IMG/VR virus record: IMGVR_UViG_3300042444_000045
Location: 53,769-117,768 of that record
Origin: a virus
Direction: 5' to 3' (one strand)
Length of the DNA: 64,000 nucleotides
The notes under the pieces were generated by a model. It did no database searches and was not told where the DNA came from. It saw only the letters and a program-made list of their open reading frames with translations. The first letter of the stretch is position 1; every line of letters starts with the position of its first letter. The position numbers and the translations under genes were made by a program. Positions 43,525-49,571 of this stretch are shown one piece after another.

Positions 43525-43597
43525 TGATATTGAGGTAAAGTGGTAGTCCCATCCACATTTAAAGCTGGGCATAGTTAGGTAGTACACTTATATCATT
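43525..43597 (+). ncRNA. Candidate structured RNA 2 (about 73 nt plus terminator)
   Basis: TGATAT (43525-43530) pairs with ATATCA (43590-43595) and AAGTG (43538-43542) with CACTT (43585-43589), with a bulge on the 5' side. GTGG/CCAC or CCCA/TGGG hairpins can form inside. There is no usable open frame. A strong terminator follows directly, so box, RNA and terminator form a complete unit. Confidence 0.6.
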
Positions 43598-43628
43598 AGG
43601 GGGCTTAGGCTCCCTTTTTTCTTTTTTT
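43598..43628 (+). terminator. Terminator of structured RNA 2
   Basis: AGGGGGC and GCTCCCT pair (one G-T) with a TTAG loop, then TTTTTTCTTTTTTT. Confidence 0.9.
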
Positions 43629-43641
43629 AACATCTTTTTAC
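43629..43641 (+). promoter_or_regulatory. Cassette box 8
   Basis: AACATCTTTTTAC, 46 bases before the ATG at 43675. Confidence 0.7.
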
Positions 43642-43674
43642 TTAACCTGTATTAATCCCTTAAATTATTTTATT

Positions 43675-44070
43675 ATGAAAAGTTCAGAGAAATTGAAAGC
43701 CTACAAGCAATCACAAGCAGATTACAATGATGCAAGTGCTGTGATTGATGGAATCCGCAAGCAAAGTAGTGAGATCCGTGACATTAGTGTCAGTTCTAAC
43801 TTGGTCATTGACAGAGCTTCAACAGAGAGACAGTTCTTGTTTGCTCTTGGCATCTTGTCTCAGCAGATTACAAGTTGTCCACTACTGAATCTTCCTGATG
43901 CGGAGTATATAGAGAAACGTGATAAGATCACTGCTCTATGGAAACTTATGCAGGAAGAAAAGGCTTGGGTTCAGTATGCTAGTGAACTGCGTAGGTATAC
44001 CTATGAGCTGGAAGACTTGCTTGATAGTGATGACAAGTTTCAGCTGTTGGAATATCCGAAGAAGAAATAG
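43675..44070 (+). CDS. Early helical protein
   Basis: 131 residues, mostly helical and polar. An N-terminal coiled-coil-like stretch (EKLKAYKQSQADYNDASAVIDGIRKQ) and a C-terminal helix (ELRRYTYELEDLLDSDDKF) flank a central CPLLNLPDAEY. No family recognised; may be a host-takeover factor given the early cassette. Confidence 0.75.
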   Translation: MKSSEKLKAYKQSQADYNDASAVIDGIRKQSSEIRDISVSSNLVIDRASTERQFLFALGILSQQITSCPLLNLPDAEYIEKRDKITALWKLMQEEKAWVQYASELRRYTYELEDLLDSDDKFQLLEYPKKK

Positions 44071-44100
44071 GGAAAGGGAGCTTCGGCTCCTTCCCTTTTT
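44069..44100 (+). terminator. Cassette 8 terminator with TTCG loop
   Basis: GGGAAAGGGAGC pairs with GCTCCTTCCC (one bulge) around a stable TTCG loop, followed by TTTTT. The stop TAG is at the base of the stem. Confidence 0.92.
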
Positions 44101-44105
44101 ATTTG

Positions 44106-44118
44106 AACATCTTATAAC
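44106..44118 (+). promoter_or_regulatory. Cassette box 9
   Basis: AACATCTTATAAC, 31 bases before the ATG at 44137; one base off consensus. Confidence 0.65.
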
Positions 44119-44136
44119 TTAAACATAAACTATACT

Positions 44137-44334
44137 ATGGACACAGAAACTGTATTTAAAGTTATTACTATGCTTGATGCAAGAATAGGAATATGTGAGG
44201 GATTACTCAATGGAACAATTGATGAAGACTTTGACATAGCTTACGTATGTGGTGAACAAAATGCTCTCACAGATTTAAGAGATCACTTGCAAGGGTATAT
44301 TGAGCTACAAGTAGCACAAGTAGAAGGGACCTAG
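44137..44334 (+). CDS. Small early acidic protein
   Basis: 65 residues: VFKVITMLDARIGICEGLLNG then DFDIAYVCGEQNALTDLRDHLQGYIELQ. Two helices joined by an acidic turn. The last motif resembles small helical dimer-type proteins. Function unknown. Confidence 0.7.
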   Translation: MDTETVFKVITMLDARIGICEGLLNGTIDEDFDIAYVCGEQNALTDLRDHLQGYIELQVAQVEGT

Positions 44335-44343
44335 TCCCTTTTA
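44324..44343 (+). terminator. Cassette 9 terminator with stop in the loop
   Basis: AAGGGA and TCCCTT pair around CCTAG, which contains the stop. TTTT follows just before box 10. Confidence 0.75.
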
Positions 44344-44348
44344 CTTAT

Positions 44349-44361
44349 AACATCTTTTTAC
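44349..44361 (+). promoter_or_regulatory. Cassette box 10
   Basis: AACATCTTTTTAC, 30 bases before the ATG at 44379. Confidence 0.7.
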
Positions 44362-44378
44362 TTAAACTAAACTAAACT

Positions 44379-44519
44379 ATGGAAGAGGTACAAATACAGC
44401 TCACATGGGATGAGCTACAAGTGGTGTTAGCTGCAGTTAGGCATGTCAAGAACCAAGTGGACAGTGACAAGCTTGACACAGCATATGTGAAATTAAGCAC
44501 AAAGTATAAGGGGGTATAA
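44379..44519 (+). CDS. Very small early protein
   Basis: 46 residues (MEEVQIQLTWDELQVVLAAV, then a polar helix ending TKYKGV). Box 10 precedes it by 30 bases. Helix-rich; function unknown. Confidence 0.65.
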   Translation: MEEVQIQLTWDELQVVLAAVRHVKNQVDSDKLDTAYVKLSTKYKGV

Positions 44520-44535
44520 TGCCCTCTTATTCTTC

Positions 44536-44546
44536 TGCCTGCGGCA
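44536..44546 (+). other. Small hairpin preceding box 11
   Basis: TGCC-TGC-GGCA. The same hairpin appears before box 12 (44997-45007) as TGGC-TGC-GCCA: the middle base pair changes from C-G to G-C while pairing is kept. Confidence 0.6.
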
Positions 44547-44555
44547 CCTTTTAAT

Positions 44556-44568
44556 AACATCTTATTAC
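44556..44568 (+). promoter_or_regulatory. Cassette box 11
   Basis: AACATCTTATTAC, 52 bases before the ATG at 44608, the longest leader in the series. Confidence 0.7.
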
Positions 44569-44607
44569 ATAGATAGTATATTGTTTAACCCTTTAATTCT
44601 TTTTATT

Positions 44608-44958
44608 ATGTCAGATTTCTCTGAAACTCGTTCTTTAGTTGCTTATATGCAAGCAGTACAGTCTCCTAACCTTAACATTGTCAAGGGCAAGGAAAAGACA
44701 AACCCTAAAACTGGGGAGCTCTACACACCACGTTATGTGCAGTTCCTCAAGCCTGATGGTGGTGTTCTTGGTACTGCTATGCTTGCAAGCAAGATTGAAA
44801 ACATTACTGCGGCAAATGCACGTGACTTGGACGTGTCGTGGGTAGAGGGTGTAACCGAGGGAGGTTCACCTGTAAAAGGCTATATGGTACACGGACGTAG
44901 CACTGCTGAGGTTATCAGCACGTTCAGTGTTGCAGACTTGGCTACTATTGGTGCCTAG
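44608..44958 (+). CDS. Early protein, tandem paralogue A
   Basis: 116 residues from the ATG at 44608, chosen because the 44581 start lies within the leader shared with its paralogue. The core matches the next cassette: SLVAYMQAVQSPNLNIVKG against SALDFMKSIGATNLNIQQG, and VSWVEG...PVKGYMVHGR...EVISTFSVADLATI in the same order. C-ending codons are more common than in neighbours, which may mean higher expression. Function unknown; likely soluble. Confidence 0.75.
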   Translation: MSDFSETRSLVAYMQAVQSPNLNIVKGKEKTNPKTGELYTPRYVQFLKPDGGVLGTAMLASKIENITAANARDLDVSWVEGVTEGGSPVKGYMVHGRSTAEVISTFSVADLATIGA

Positions 44959-44964
44959 TGAAAC

Positions 44965-44995
44965 AGAGTGCGGAGAAATCCGTACTCTTTTTTTT
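44965..44995 (+). terminator. Cassette 11 terminator
   Basis: AGAGTGCGGA and TCCGTACTCT pair over ten bases (one G-T) with a GAAA loop, followed by eight T residues. Confidence 0.93.
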
Positions 44996-44996
44996 C

Positions 44997-45007
44997 TGGC
45001 TGCGCCA
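44997..45007 (+). other. Small hairpin preceding box 12
   Basis: TGGC-TGC-GCCA, the compensated twin of the element at 44536-44546. Both are flanked by TCTG... and ...CCTT in the same frame relative to the box. Confidence 0.6.
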
Positions 45008-45015
45008 CCTTAGTT

Positions 45016-45028
45016 AACATCTTTTTAC
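45016..45028 (+). promoter_or_regulatory. Cassette box 12
   Basis: AACATCTTTTTAC, 53 bases before the ATG at 45069. Confidence 0.7.
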
Positions 45029-45068
45029 CTACTATGTATTATTGTTTAACCTTTAAAAAACACAAAAC

Positions 45069-45389
45069 ATGAACAACAATTCTGTAGAGTTTATTGAAAC
45101 TAAGTCTGCTCTTGACTTTATGAAGAGCATTGGGGCCACTAATCTTAACATCCAGCAGGGTGATAAGAAAGTCCCATATATAGGCTTCAATAACAGTAGC
45201 AAGACAACTGCTATGTTGTCAAGTAAAGTAACTGCGGTAACTGCCCATAACATTCACGAATTACAGGTGAGTTGGGTAGAAGGTACCAATGAAAACGGTA
45301 AAGCTGTGAAAGGCTATTTACTACACCGTGTTGGTAAGCCTGCTGAGATCCTATCCACGTTCAGTGTGGCGGATATGGCTACCATTTAA
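45069..45389 (+). CDS. Early protein, tandem paralogue B
   Basis: 106 residues, paralogue of the previous gene, with VSWVEGTNENGKAVKGYLLHR and STFSVADMATI at matching places. The middle (PYIGFNNSSKTTAMLSSKVTAV) is shortened relative to paralogue A. The duplicated unit includes the upstream hairpin and box. Function unknown. Confidence 0.75.
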   Translation: MNNNSVEFIETKSALDFMKSIGATNLNIQQGDKKVPYIGFNNSSKTTAMLSSKVTAVTAHNIHELQVSWVEGTNENGKAVKGYLLHRVGKPAEILSTFSVADMATI

Positions 45390-45396
45390 GGTACAT

Positions 45397-45430
45397 AAGG
45401 GAGTGTTCTTAGGAGCATTCCCTTTATCTT
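45397..45430 (+). terminator. Cassette 12 terminator
   Basis: AAGGGAGTGTTC pairs with GAGCATTCCCTT (two G-T pairs) around a TTAG loop, then TTATCTTTC. The last terminator of the cassette array. Confidence 0.88.
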
Positions 45431-45438
45431 TCTCTATA

Positions 45439-45517
45439 TATAGGGAGATGAGACTTAACGGTCTGTTATCTCTCTATATATATAGAGAAGAGAGACTCTT
45501 GTGTGTGGGAGAACCAC
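45439..45517 (+). ncRNA. Structured non-coding stretch after the cassette array
   Basis: TATAGGGAGAT (45439-45449) pairs with ATCTCTCTATA (45468-45478) around AGAC/GTCT. An 18-base palindrome centred on TATATA lies at 45471-45488, and GTGTGG/CCACAC forms a hairpin near 45503-45519. There is no long frame between 45,430 and 45,608. It could be a small RNA or an operator-type region; not assignable further. Confidence 0.45.
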
Positions 45518-45607
45518 ACTTCATGATAATACAGCTCTTGAAACATGAGTAAATTCAGTAGTTTCTACTACAGATATAGTAATATATAGCTAAACATAAG
45601 CACATAC

Positions 45608-45808
45608 ATGAGTAACATACTACATGTATTACTATTAGCTCTATATATATTAGTCTTATTACTATATATACTATTCCTATATAAAGGAACAGAGTATAAG
45701 ACTCCGGAATTGTATTTATTCACCCCTAATTATATTTACTATGCATTTAGTTATTGCAAACATTATGTTTGTTCTACAACTACATTCAGGTGTTATTATA
45801 CCTACTGA
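45608..45808 (+). CDS. Small membrane protein
   Basis: 66 residues: one long hydrophobic segment (LHVLLLALYILVLLLYILFLY), then aromatic residues (YYAFSYCKHYVCSTTTFRCYY) in the region that overlaps the next gene. Real start likely at 45608. Overlap of 68 bases with the next frame is large, so one of the two may be shorter. Function unknown. Confidence 0.5.
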   Translation: MSNILHVLLLALYILVLLLYILFLYKGTEYKTPELYLFTPNYIYYAFSYCKHYVCSTTTFRCYYTY

Positions 45809-45962
45809 TGATGTTGATGGTAGAACTATATATTCTATTCCTTCTGCAGGAATAGAGTATGCTTACAAAGCAGAGATTGTCCAGTATCTTGAAACTGGAG
45901 TATTTATGTATGATGAAACTATAGATGATCCGGTTGATCCATCTATGTTTAAAAACAAATAG
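45741..45962 (+). CDS. Small protein, moderately acidic
   Basis: 73 residues: PTDDVDGRTIYSIPSAGIEYAYKAEIVQYLETGV. Beta/alpha, no membrane segment after the first 12 residues. The start may lie at an internal position (45768, ATGTTT) given the overlap with the previous gene. Function unknown. Confidence 0.55.
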   Translation: MHLVIANIMFVLQLHSGVIIPTDDVDGRTIYSIPSAGIEYAYKAEIVQYLETGVFMYDETIDDPVDPSMFKNK

Positions 45963-45965
45963 GCT

Positions 45966-46151
45966 ATGATGTTTGAAGATGCAAGAGATATGTTTATGTT
46001 ATACAGCATATCTCCGGAATTAACCTGCACTTGTGATGAGTTTCATGAGTGCCAACAGTGCTATGAAGAAAGGCAATCAGCCAGCCGTAATAGCAAGAAG
46101 ATGACCTATGGTACTTCTTATGACATGAGTACTGATAGTTTTACTGATTAA
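45966..46151 (+). CDS. Small cysteine-rich protein
   Basis: 61 residues with CTCDEFHECQQC, a possible zinc-binding cluster, and a Ser/Thr/Asp-rich tail. Starts 3 bases past the previous stop. Function unknown. Confidence 0.6.
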   Translation: MMFEDARDMFMLYSISPELTCTCDEFHECQQCYEERQSASRNSKKMTYGTSYDMSTDSFTD

Positions 46152-46154
46152 AAC

Positions 46155-46424
46155 ATGTATATGAAAAAGTCAAGGAAAGCAGAGATTCAGAAATTAGAGA
46201 GAGAATTGTATTCATTACAATGGGAGAAAGCAGATGTATATGCATCTAAAATAGACCCAGATATGAAGGCAATCTATCTTAATGACATTGACTACAAGGC
46301 ATATTGTATTCAACAAAAGATTGAAGATATAGAACATGAGGAGGGTATGTTCCCGCTTAAGCTTATGCTGGCATGTTTTGTTATCTTTGCACTTGTATTG
46401 GTTATTTATAGAATAAGCCATTAA
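46155..46424 (+). CDS. Small tail-anchored membrane protein
   Basis: 89 residues (an in-frame ATG two codons later is equally possible). A polar helix (RKAEIQKLERELYSLQWEKADVY) is followed by a C-terminal membrane segment (LKLMLACFVIFALVLVIYRIS). Tail-anchored topology. It ends 7 bases before the tRNA. Confidence 0.65.
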   Translation: MYMKKSRKAEIQKLERELYSLQWEKADVYASKIDPDMKAIYLNDIDYKAYCIQQKIEDIEHEEGMFPLKLMLACFVIFALVLVIYRISH

Positions 46425-46431
46425 CAAGAAT

Positions 46432-46505
46432 GGTTTCATAGCTCAATTGGATAGAGCAACACACTTCTAATGTGTAGGTTTCTGGTTCGAGTCCAGATGG
46501 AATCA
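46432..46505 (+). tRNA. tRNA-Arg (anticodon TCT)
   Basis: 74 bases. The acceptor arm GGTTTCA/TGGAATC pairs with two G-T pairs; the D arm has GCTC/GAGC; the anticodon stem ACACA/TGTGT frames CTTCTAA, giving TCT (reads AGA). The T arm is TCTGG/CCAGA with TTCGAGT. No CCA is encoded. AGA is the dominant arginine codon in this AT-rich genome, so the tRNA would help phage translation. Confidence 0.92.
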
Positions 46506-46508
46506 CTA

Positions 46509-46536
46509 AGCCTCTGATTACTCAGGGGCTTTTTTG
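46509..46536 (+). terminator. Terminator after the tRNA
   Basis: AGCCTCTGA and TCAGGGGCT pair over nine bases (one G-T) around TTAC, followed by TTTTTT. Confidence 0.9.
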
Positions 46537-46556
46537 TTACACTTAAAATTTTACTT

Positions 46557-46706
46557 ATGAAAAAACTTATTTTATTGATTACAGTATTTACTGTATTAGT
46601 GTCTTGTAAGAGTACAAAGTATTCTTCAGCTGATTGTTATAAAACACAATACAAGCCACTTAAAGCTGAAAAGCATAAGCACGTACAATGTGATGCATAT
46701 AATTAA
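46557..46706 (+). CDS. Small lipoprotein
   Basis: 49 residues. MKKLILLITVFTVLVSC is a lipoprotein signal with the lipobox LVSC (Cys17), leaving a 32-residue basic mature part with two more cysteines and His-Lys repeats (KAEKHKHVQC). It begins 20 bases after the tRNA terminator. Possibly a superinfection-exclusion-type outer-layer protein; function unproved. Confidence 0.7.
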   Translation: MKKLILLITVFTVLVSCKSTKYSSADCYKTQYKPLKAEKHKHVQCDAYN

Positions 46707-46724
46707 TTACTTAAAATTCTGATT

Positions 46725-47042
46725 ATGAAAGTGTTAGGAAAACTATTTAACAGAGGGAAGAGTTACAAAGCAGACCAAAAGTTTGAGGTACTGCTTATTG
46801 AAGAAGATTCGTGCTTATTGAATGAAGCACTGGGAATCTCTGAAGAAAGGCACAAAGAGATTATTACATTCTCTGTAGATGCATTTAAAGAAGGTGAGAG
46901 ATATACTGACTCCTGCAAGATTGCAATAGAAAAGTGTAACCACATTAATGAGGTTATTCTTGCTATGACTACGTTGGCTAAAGTGAAGACAATGGCTGAT
47001 GATCCACTTGCTTATTTGCTTTCTAAACTTGAGGAAGAATGA
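46725..47042 (+). CDS. Early protein of unknown function
   Basis: 105 residues. A basic start (GKLFNRGKSYKADQ) is followed by helices (EALGISEERHKEIITFSVDAFKEG, KIAIEKCNHINEVILAMTTLAKV). Its stop overlaps the next ATG by four bases. No family recognised. Confidence 0.65.
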   Translation: MKVLGKLFNRGKSYKADQKFEVLLIEEDSCLLNEALGISEERHKEIITFSVDAFKEGERYTDSCKIAIEKCNHINEVILAMTTLAKVKTMADDPLAYLLSKLEEE

Positions 47043-47251
47043 AAATCTTTACATCAGTACTAGGGTTTAACTTTAATGTTACCATAGTAGATAATGAGGG
47101 CAATCCATTGAGAACAGGCGCAAGAGTTATTGTGCCTGTAAATATGGACCCTCCCAATGTAGGAACAAAGATTGGTGGCCAAAGTTGGTTCACCAATTAT
47201 GATGAGCAGTTGTTAAACAAAATTAGAGATTATAGGAGGAGAAATGACTAA
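47039..47251 (+). CDS. Small beta-rich protein
   Basis: 70 residues: SVLGFNFNVTIVDNEGNPLRTGARVIVPVN and GGQSWFTNYDEQLLNKIRDYRRR. Compact beta barrel-like, with a basic end. Overlaps both neighbours by 4-8 bases in one transcript. Function unknown. Confidence 0.6.
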   Translation: MKIFTSVLGFNFNVTIVDNEGNPLRTGARVIVPVNMDPPNVGTKIGGQSWFTNYDEQLLNKIRDYRRRND

Positions 47252-47672
47252 GATTCACTTACAATTAGATGAAACTGATTTGTATAATGCTCTAAGGGGT
47301 ATTATCAAACATGCAAATGCAGATGAGATAGCCAGAGTACTAGCCCATTGTATTGGTTACTCTGATAATGCATCAAATATATTCTTCAAGACCTATCTTG
47401 GTGATGTTGCACCTAGAGTATTACCGGAGGGTACTATGATCAAGGTATTTGCTTCTGGTATTAGTTACAAGACCAAGGTAGAGCAAATGAAAGAAAAGGG
47501 TCTCATTGATGGAGCCGGTAATTGTACTGCATTCATTAAGGAGTTTAGAGGCTTTCACGATAGTACTACATACTATATAACATTTACCAATGTTAATGAA
47601 GATGGTAATACATACCAAGACACTGGTTTTATTAGTTATAAGGATGTAATAGAAGTTATTGAAGAGTTTTAA
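47244..47672 (+). CDS. Protein of unknown function
   Basis: 142 residues: an N-terminal helical part (LRGIIKHANADEIARVLAHCIGY), then a beta-rich region with GVMIKV-like GTMIKVFASGISYKTKVEQM and YITFTNVNEDGNTYQDTGFISYKDVIEV. A strong terminator follows. No family recognised. Confidence 0.65.
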   Translation: MTKIHLQLDETDLYNALRGIIKHANADEIARVLAHCIGYSDNASNIFFKTYLGDVAPRVLPEGTMIKVFASGISYKTKVEQMKEKGLIDGAGNCTAFIKEFRGFHDSTTYYITFTNVNEDGNTYQDTGFISYKDVIEVIEEF

Positions 47673-47715
47673 GATAGTATATCTGTTGATATGCTTTTCC
47701 TAACCAAAGAATACC

Positions 47716-47737
47716 AGGGGCTTTCGGGCCCCTTTAT
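47716..47737 (+). terminator. Terminator after 47672
   Basis: AGGGGC and GCCCCT pair around a TTTCGG loop, then TTTATT. Confidence 0.8.
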
Positions 47738-47825
47738 TCTTGTTTAGCTATATAGTACAACTTTTCTGCATCTAGTTGATATACAATAGAATATTATTCA
47801 TGTATATTTACTAAAGATATAGAAG

Positions 47826-48098
47826 ATGTATTACCAGTTATCAAATGGAAAAGTAGTTAAACTGTCTCTAGAGGAGTTTCTAGAGCTAACTGATGCTGAT
47901 GTACAGTTCTTAATGTCTATTGACTATGGTGACCACATAATTGACCCGTTCCATGGGTCTGCTGTAGAGAAAACCTCACACAAAGAATATGATTTTTCAT
48001 TCTTATCAAGTGATGATGATATTTCTCTAGACAGCATTGCCTCAGATGATACACCATTTGATGATCTTATAGATCTATCTGAGGACACAGATTTGTAA
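47826..48098 (+). CDS. Small acidic protein
   Basis: 90 residues, very acidic, with Asp-rich stretches (DDDISLDSIASDDTPFDDLIDLSEDTDL). The N-terminus is LSNGKVVKLSLEEFLELT. DNA-mimic or binding-partner roles are possible for such acidity, but nothing specific is seen. Function unknown. Confidence 0.65.
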   Translation: MYYQLSNGKVVKLSLEEFLELTDADVQFLMSIDYGDHIIDPFHGSAVEKTSHKEYDFSFLSSDDDISLDSIASDDTPFDDLIDLSEDTDL

Positions 48099-48125
48099 TT
48101 TTTTTATTTATTTAATGTTTACTAT

Positions 48126-48599
48126 ATGGATTCTAAAGTCTATGTTGTAGGAGATCCTACGACCAAAGCTGTTGTTGAACAGTCTAAAAACAACCCTGAT
48201 TATGGATATGTAAAAGTTGTCCAATCAAGATCAATGGTAGGTGCAGATGGTTTCTACCGTAAGATGGAAGTGCCTGCACTTATTCATGGTTTTACATCTG
48301 ATCTAGTGCATGCAGGATACTATGCAGGTCAAGAACTCCCTGGTAGAGTTGTAATTAAAGAGTCATTGACTCCATTTAATGTAGCTGAACCACACAGAGA
48401 TCTTAAGATTGCTGGTACATCCGGTGTTACATGTACAGTGAATAGTCAGCCTATTTATAGAAAGACTATTTATACTGAGGTAGCTTCAGTAGAAGAGACT
48501 CTGATTGCTCATGATAATATTGATGAGATACGTGCTGCAAATCAGAGAGCAAGTAGTAATAAAACATTGAAACCCCAAGAAGATTTTGATCTGAAGTAG
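48126..48599 (+). CDS. Conserved crAss-like protein
   Basis: 157 residues: PDYGYVKVVQSRSMVGADGFYRK, LPGRVVIKESLTPFN, RDLKIAGTSGVTC, QPIYRKTIYTEV. I recall this motif order from Bacteroidota phages. A well-ordered alpha/beta protein, probably in nucleic-acid handling given its neighbours, but no function can be assigned. Confidence 0.7.
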   Translation: MDSKVYVVGDPTTKAVVEQSKNNPDYGYVKVVQSRSMVGADGFYRKMEVPALIHGFTSDLVHAGYYAGQELPGRVVIKESLTPFNVAEPHRDLKIAGTSGVTCTVNSQPIYRKTIYTEVASVEETLIAHDNIDEIRAANQRASSNKTLKPQEDFDLK

Positions 48600-48621
48600 T
48601 TTCAATTTATTGATTGATAAG

Positions 48622-48649
48622 ATGGGGGGTCAATAGCTCCCCATTTTTT
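48622..48649 (+). terminator. Terminator after 48599
   Basis: ATGGGGGG pairs with CTCCCCAT (one G-T) around TCAATAG, followed by TTTTTT. Confidence 0.85.
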
Positions 48650-48672
48650 GTATGATTAAACCAATGTATATT

Positions 48673-49155
48673 ATGGAAAAGCTTAAAAAACAGGTGAGAA
48701 ATTACCAATTGTACGCAGGTAAAACCTATGTACAGTATGAATCTGATGGCTACTCAGCCTATCAGAACTATCTCTATAAGAGAGCACTCTATGGTTTAGA
48801 TGCTCTTACAGAGAAAGAACTTGCTACTATGTGTAGTAAGAAGAAACAAAGAATAATTAATGTTTACAAGCGTGCACAGGTTACACTTAATAAGTTTAAG
48901 CAGCAGCTGACCATTAGATATTCTAACTTAATCTTTGAAACTCTGTTTCCAAACAGTCCAATGACACAGTTCTTATTGGCTGATACTGAGACAGATGAGA
49001 AGTTTAAGAACACTTTAACTTTTAAAGATTTAGGTATTGAGAAGCAAGATATTATTGCTATCTTTATTGCTGAAGGTATTCTTCCAAAGAACTTTTTGGA
49101 CCTAAAAGATGCCCCAGTCACCTTACCTAGATTGAAGAATGAAGTCAAAGCTTAA
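48673..49155 (+). CDS. Helical protein of unknown function
   Basis: 160 residues from the ATG at 48673, chosen to clear the terminator. Basic and helical in the first half (KKKQRIINVYKRAQVTLNKFKQQLTIR), mixed in the second (FKDLGIEKQDIIAIFIAEGILPKNFLDL). It overlaps the HNH gene by 17 bases. Function unknown. Confidence 0.65.
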   Translation: MEKLKKQVRNYQLYAGKTYVQYESDGYSAYQNYLYKRALYGLDALTEKELATMCSKKKQRIINVYKRAQVTLNKFKQQLTIRYSNLIFETLFPNSPMTQFLLADTETDEKFKNTLTFKDLGIEKQDIIAIFIAEGILPKNFLDLKDAPVTLPRLKNEVKA

Positions 49156-49549
49156 AGAATGTGATGCCTGTGGTAAACAGAGTGTCATATGGAAGAACCA
49201 TGAGGGATTTAAGTACTGTAAATATTGTTGGAGTTGCCAAAAAGCCATTAATAGTGACAGTTCACAGAAACCAAATGATTATAAGATCCCTCAGGTCTCT
49301 TCTAAAAGGAAAAAGCAAGATGCAGAGTATCTCAAGCTGAGAGAAAGGTTTCTTACTGAGAATCCAATATGTCAAATCTCTGTGGCCGGCTGTGGTAATG
49401 GTGCAACTGATGTTCACCACACCTATGCCGGATCCAACAGGGAAGCATTTTATTTAATTCAATCCACTTGGAAAGCAACATGCAGAAATTGCCATGACTG
49501 GGTCCACAGCCACCCGTCAGAAGCTAGAATACTAGGCTGGTTAAAATGA
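49139..49549 (+). CDS. HNH-type nuclease/recombination protein
   Basis: 136 residues. A zinc ribbon at 8-30 (CDACG ... CKYC) is followed by a basic linker. The core then reads ENPICQISVAGCGNGATDVHH (Cys78, Cys85, DVHH at 91-94) and CRNCHDWVH (115-123). This is the HNH/NinG-like arrangement of structural zinc plus a metal-dependent active site. Likely acts on DNA in recombination or cleavage of host DNA. Confidence 0.75.
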   Translation: MKSKLKECDACGKQSVIWKNHEGFKYCKYCWSCQKAINSDSSQKPNDYKIPQVSSKRKKQDAEYLKLRERFLTENPICQISVAGCGNGATDVHHTYAGSNREAFYLIQSTWKATCRNCHDWVHSHPSEARILGWLK

Positions 49550-49571
49550 TTTATTTACTGATTTAAAACTT

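Noticed and set aside
45548-45600. GTAGTTTCTACTAC resembling a Cas12a repeat piece
   Set aside because: Only one copy, no array and no Cas gene; it is a small hairpin by chance or a local RNA fold.
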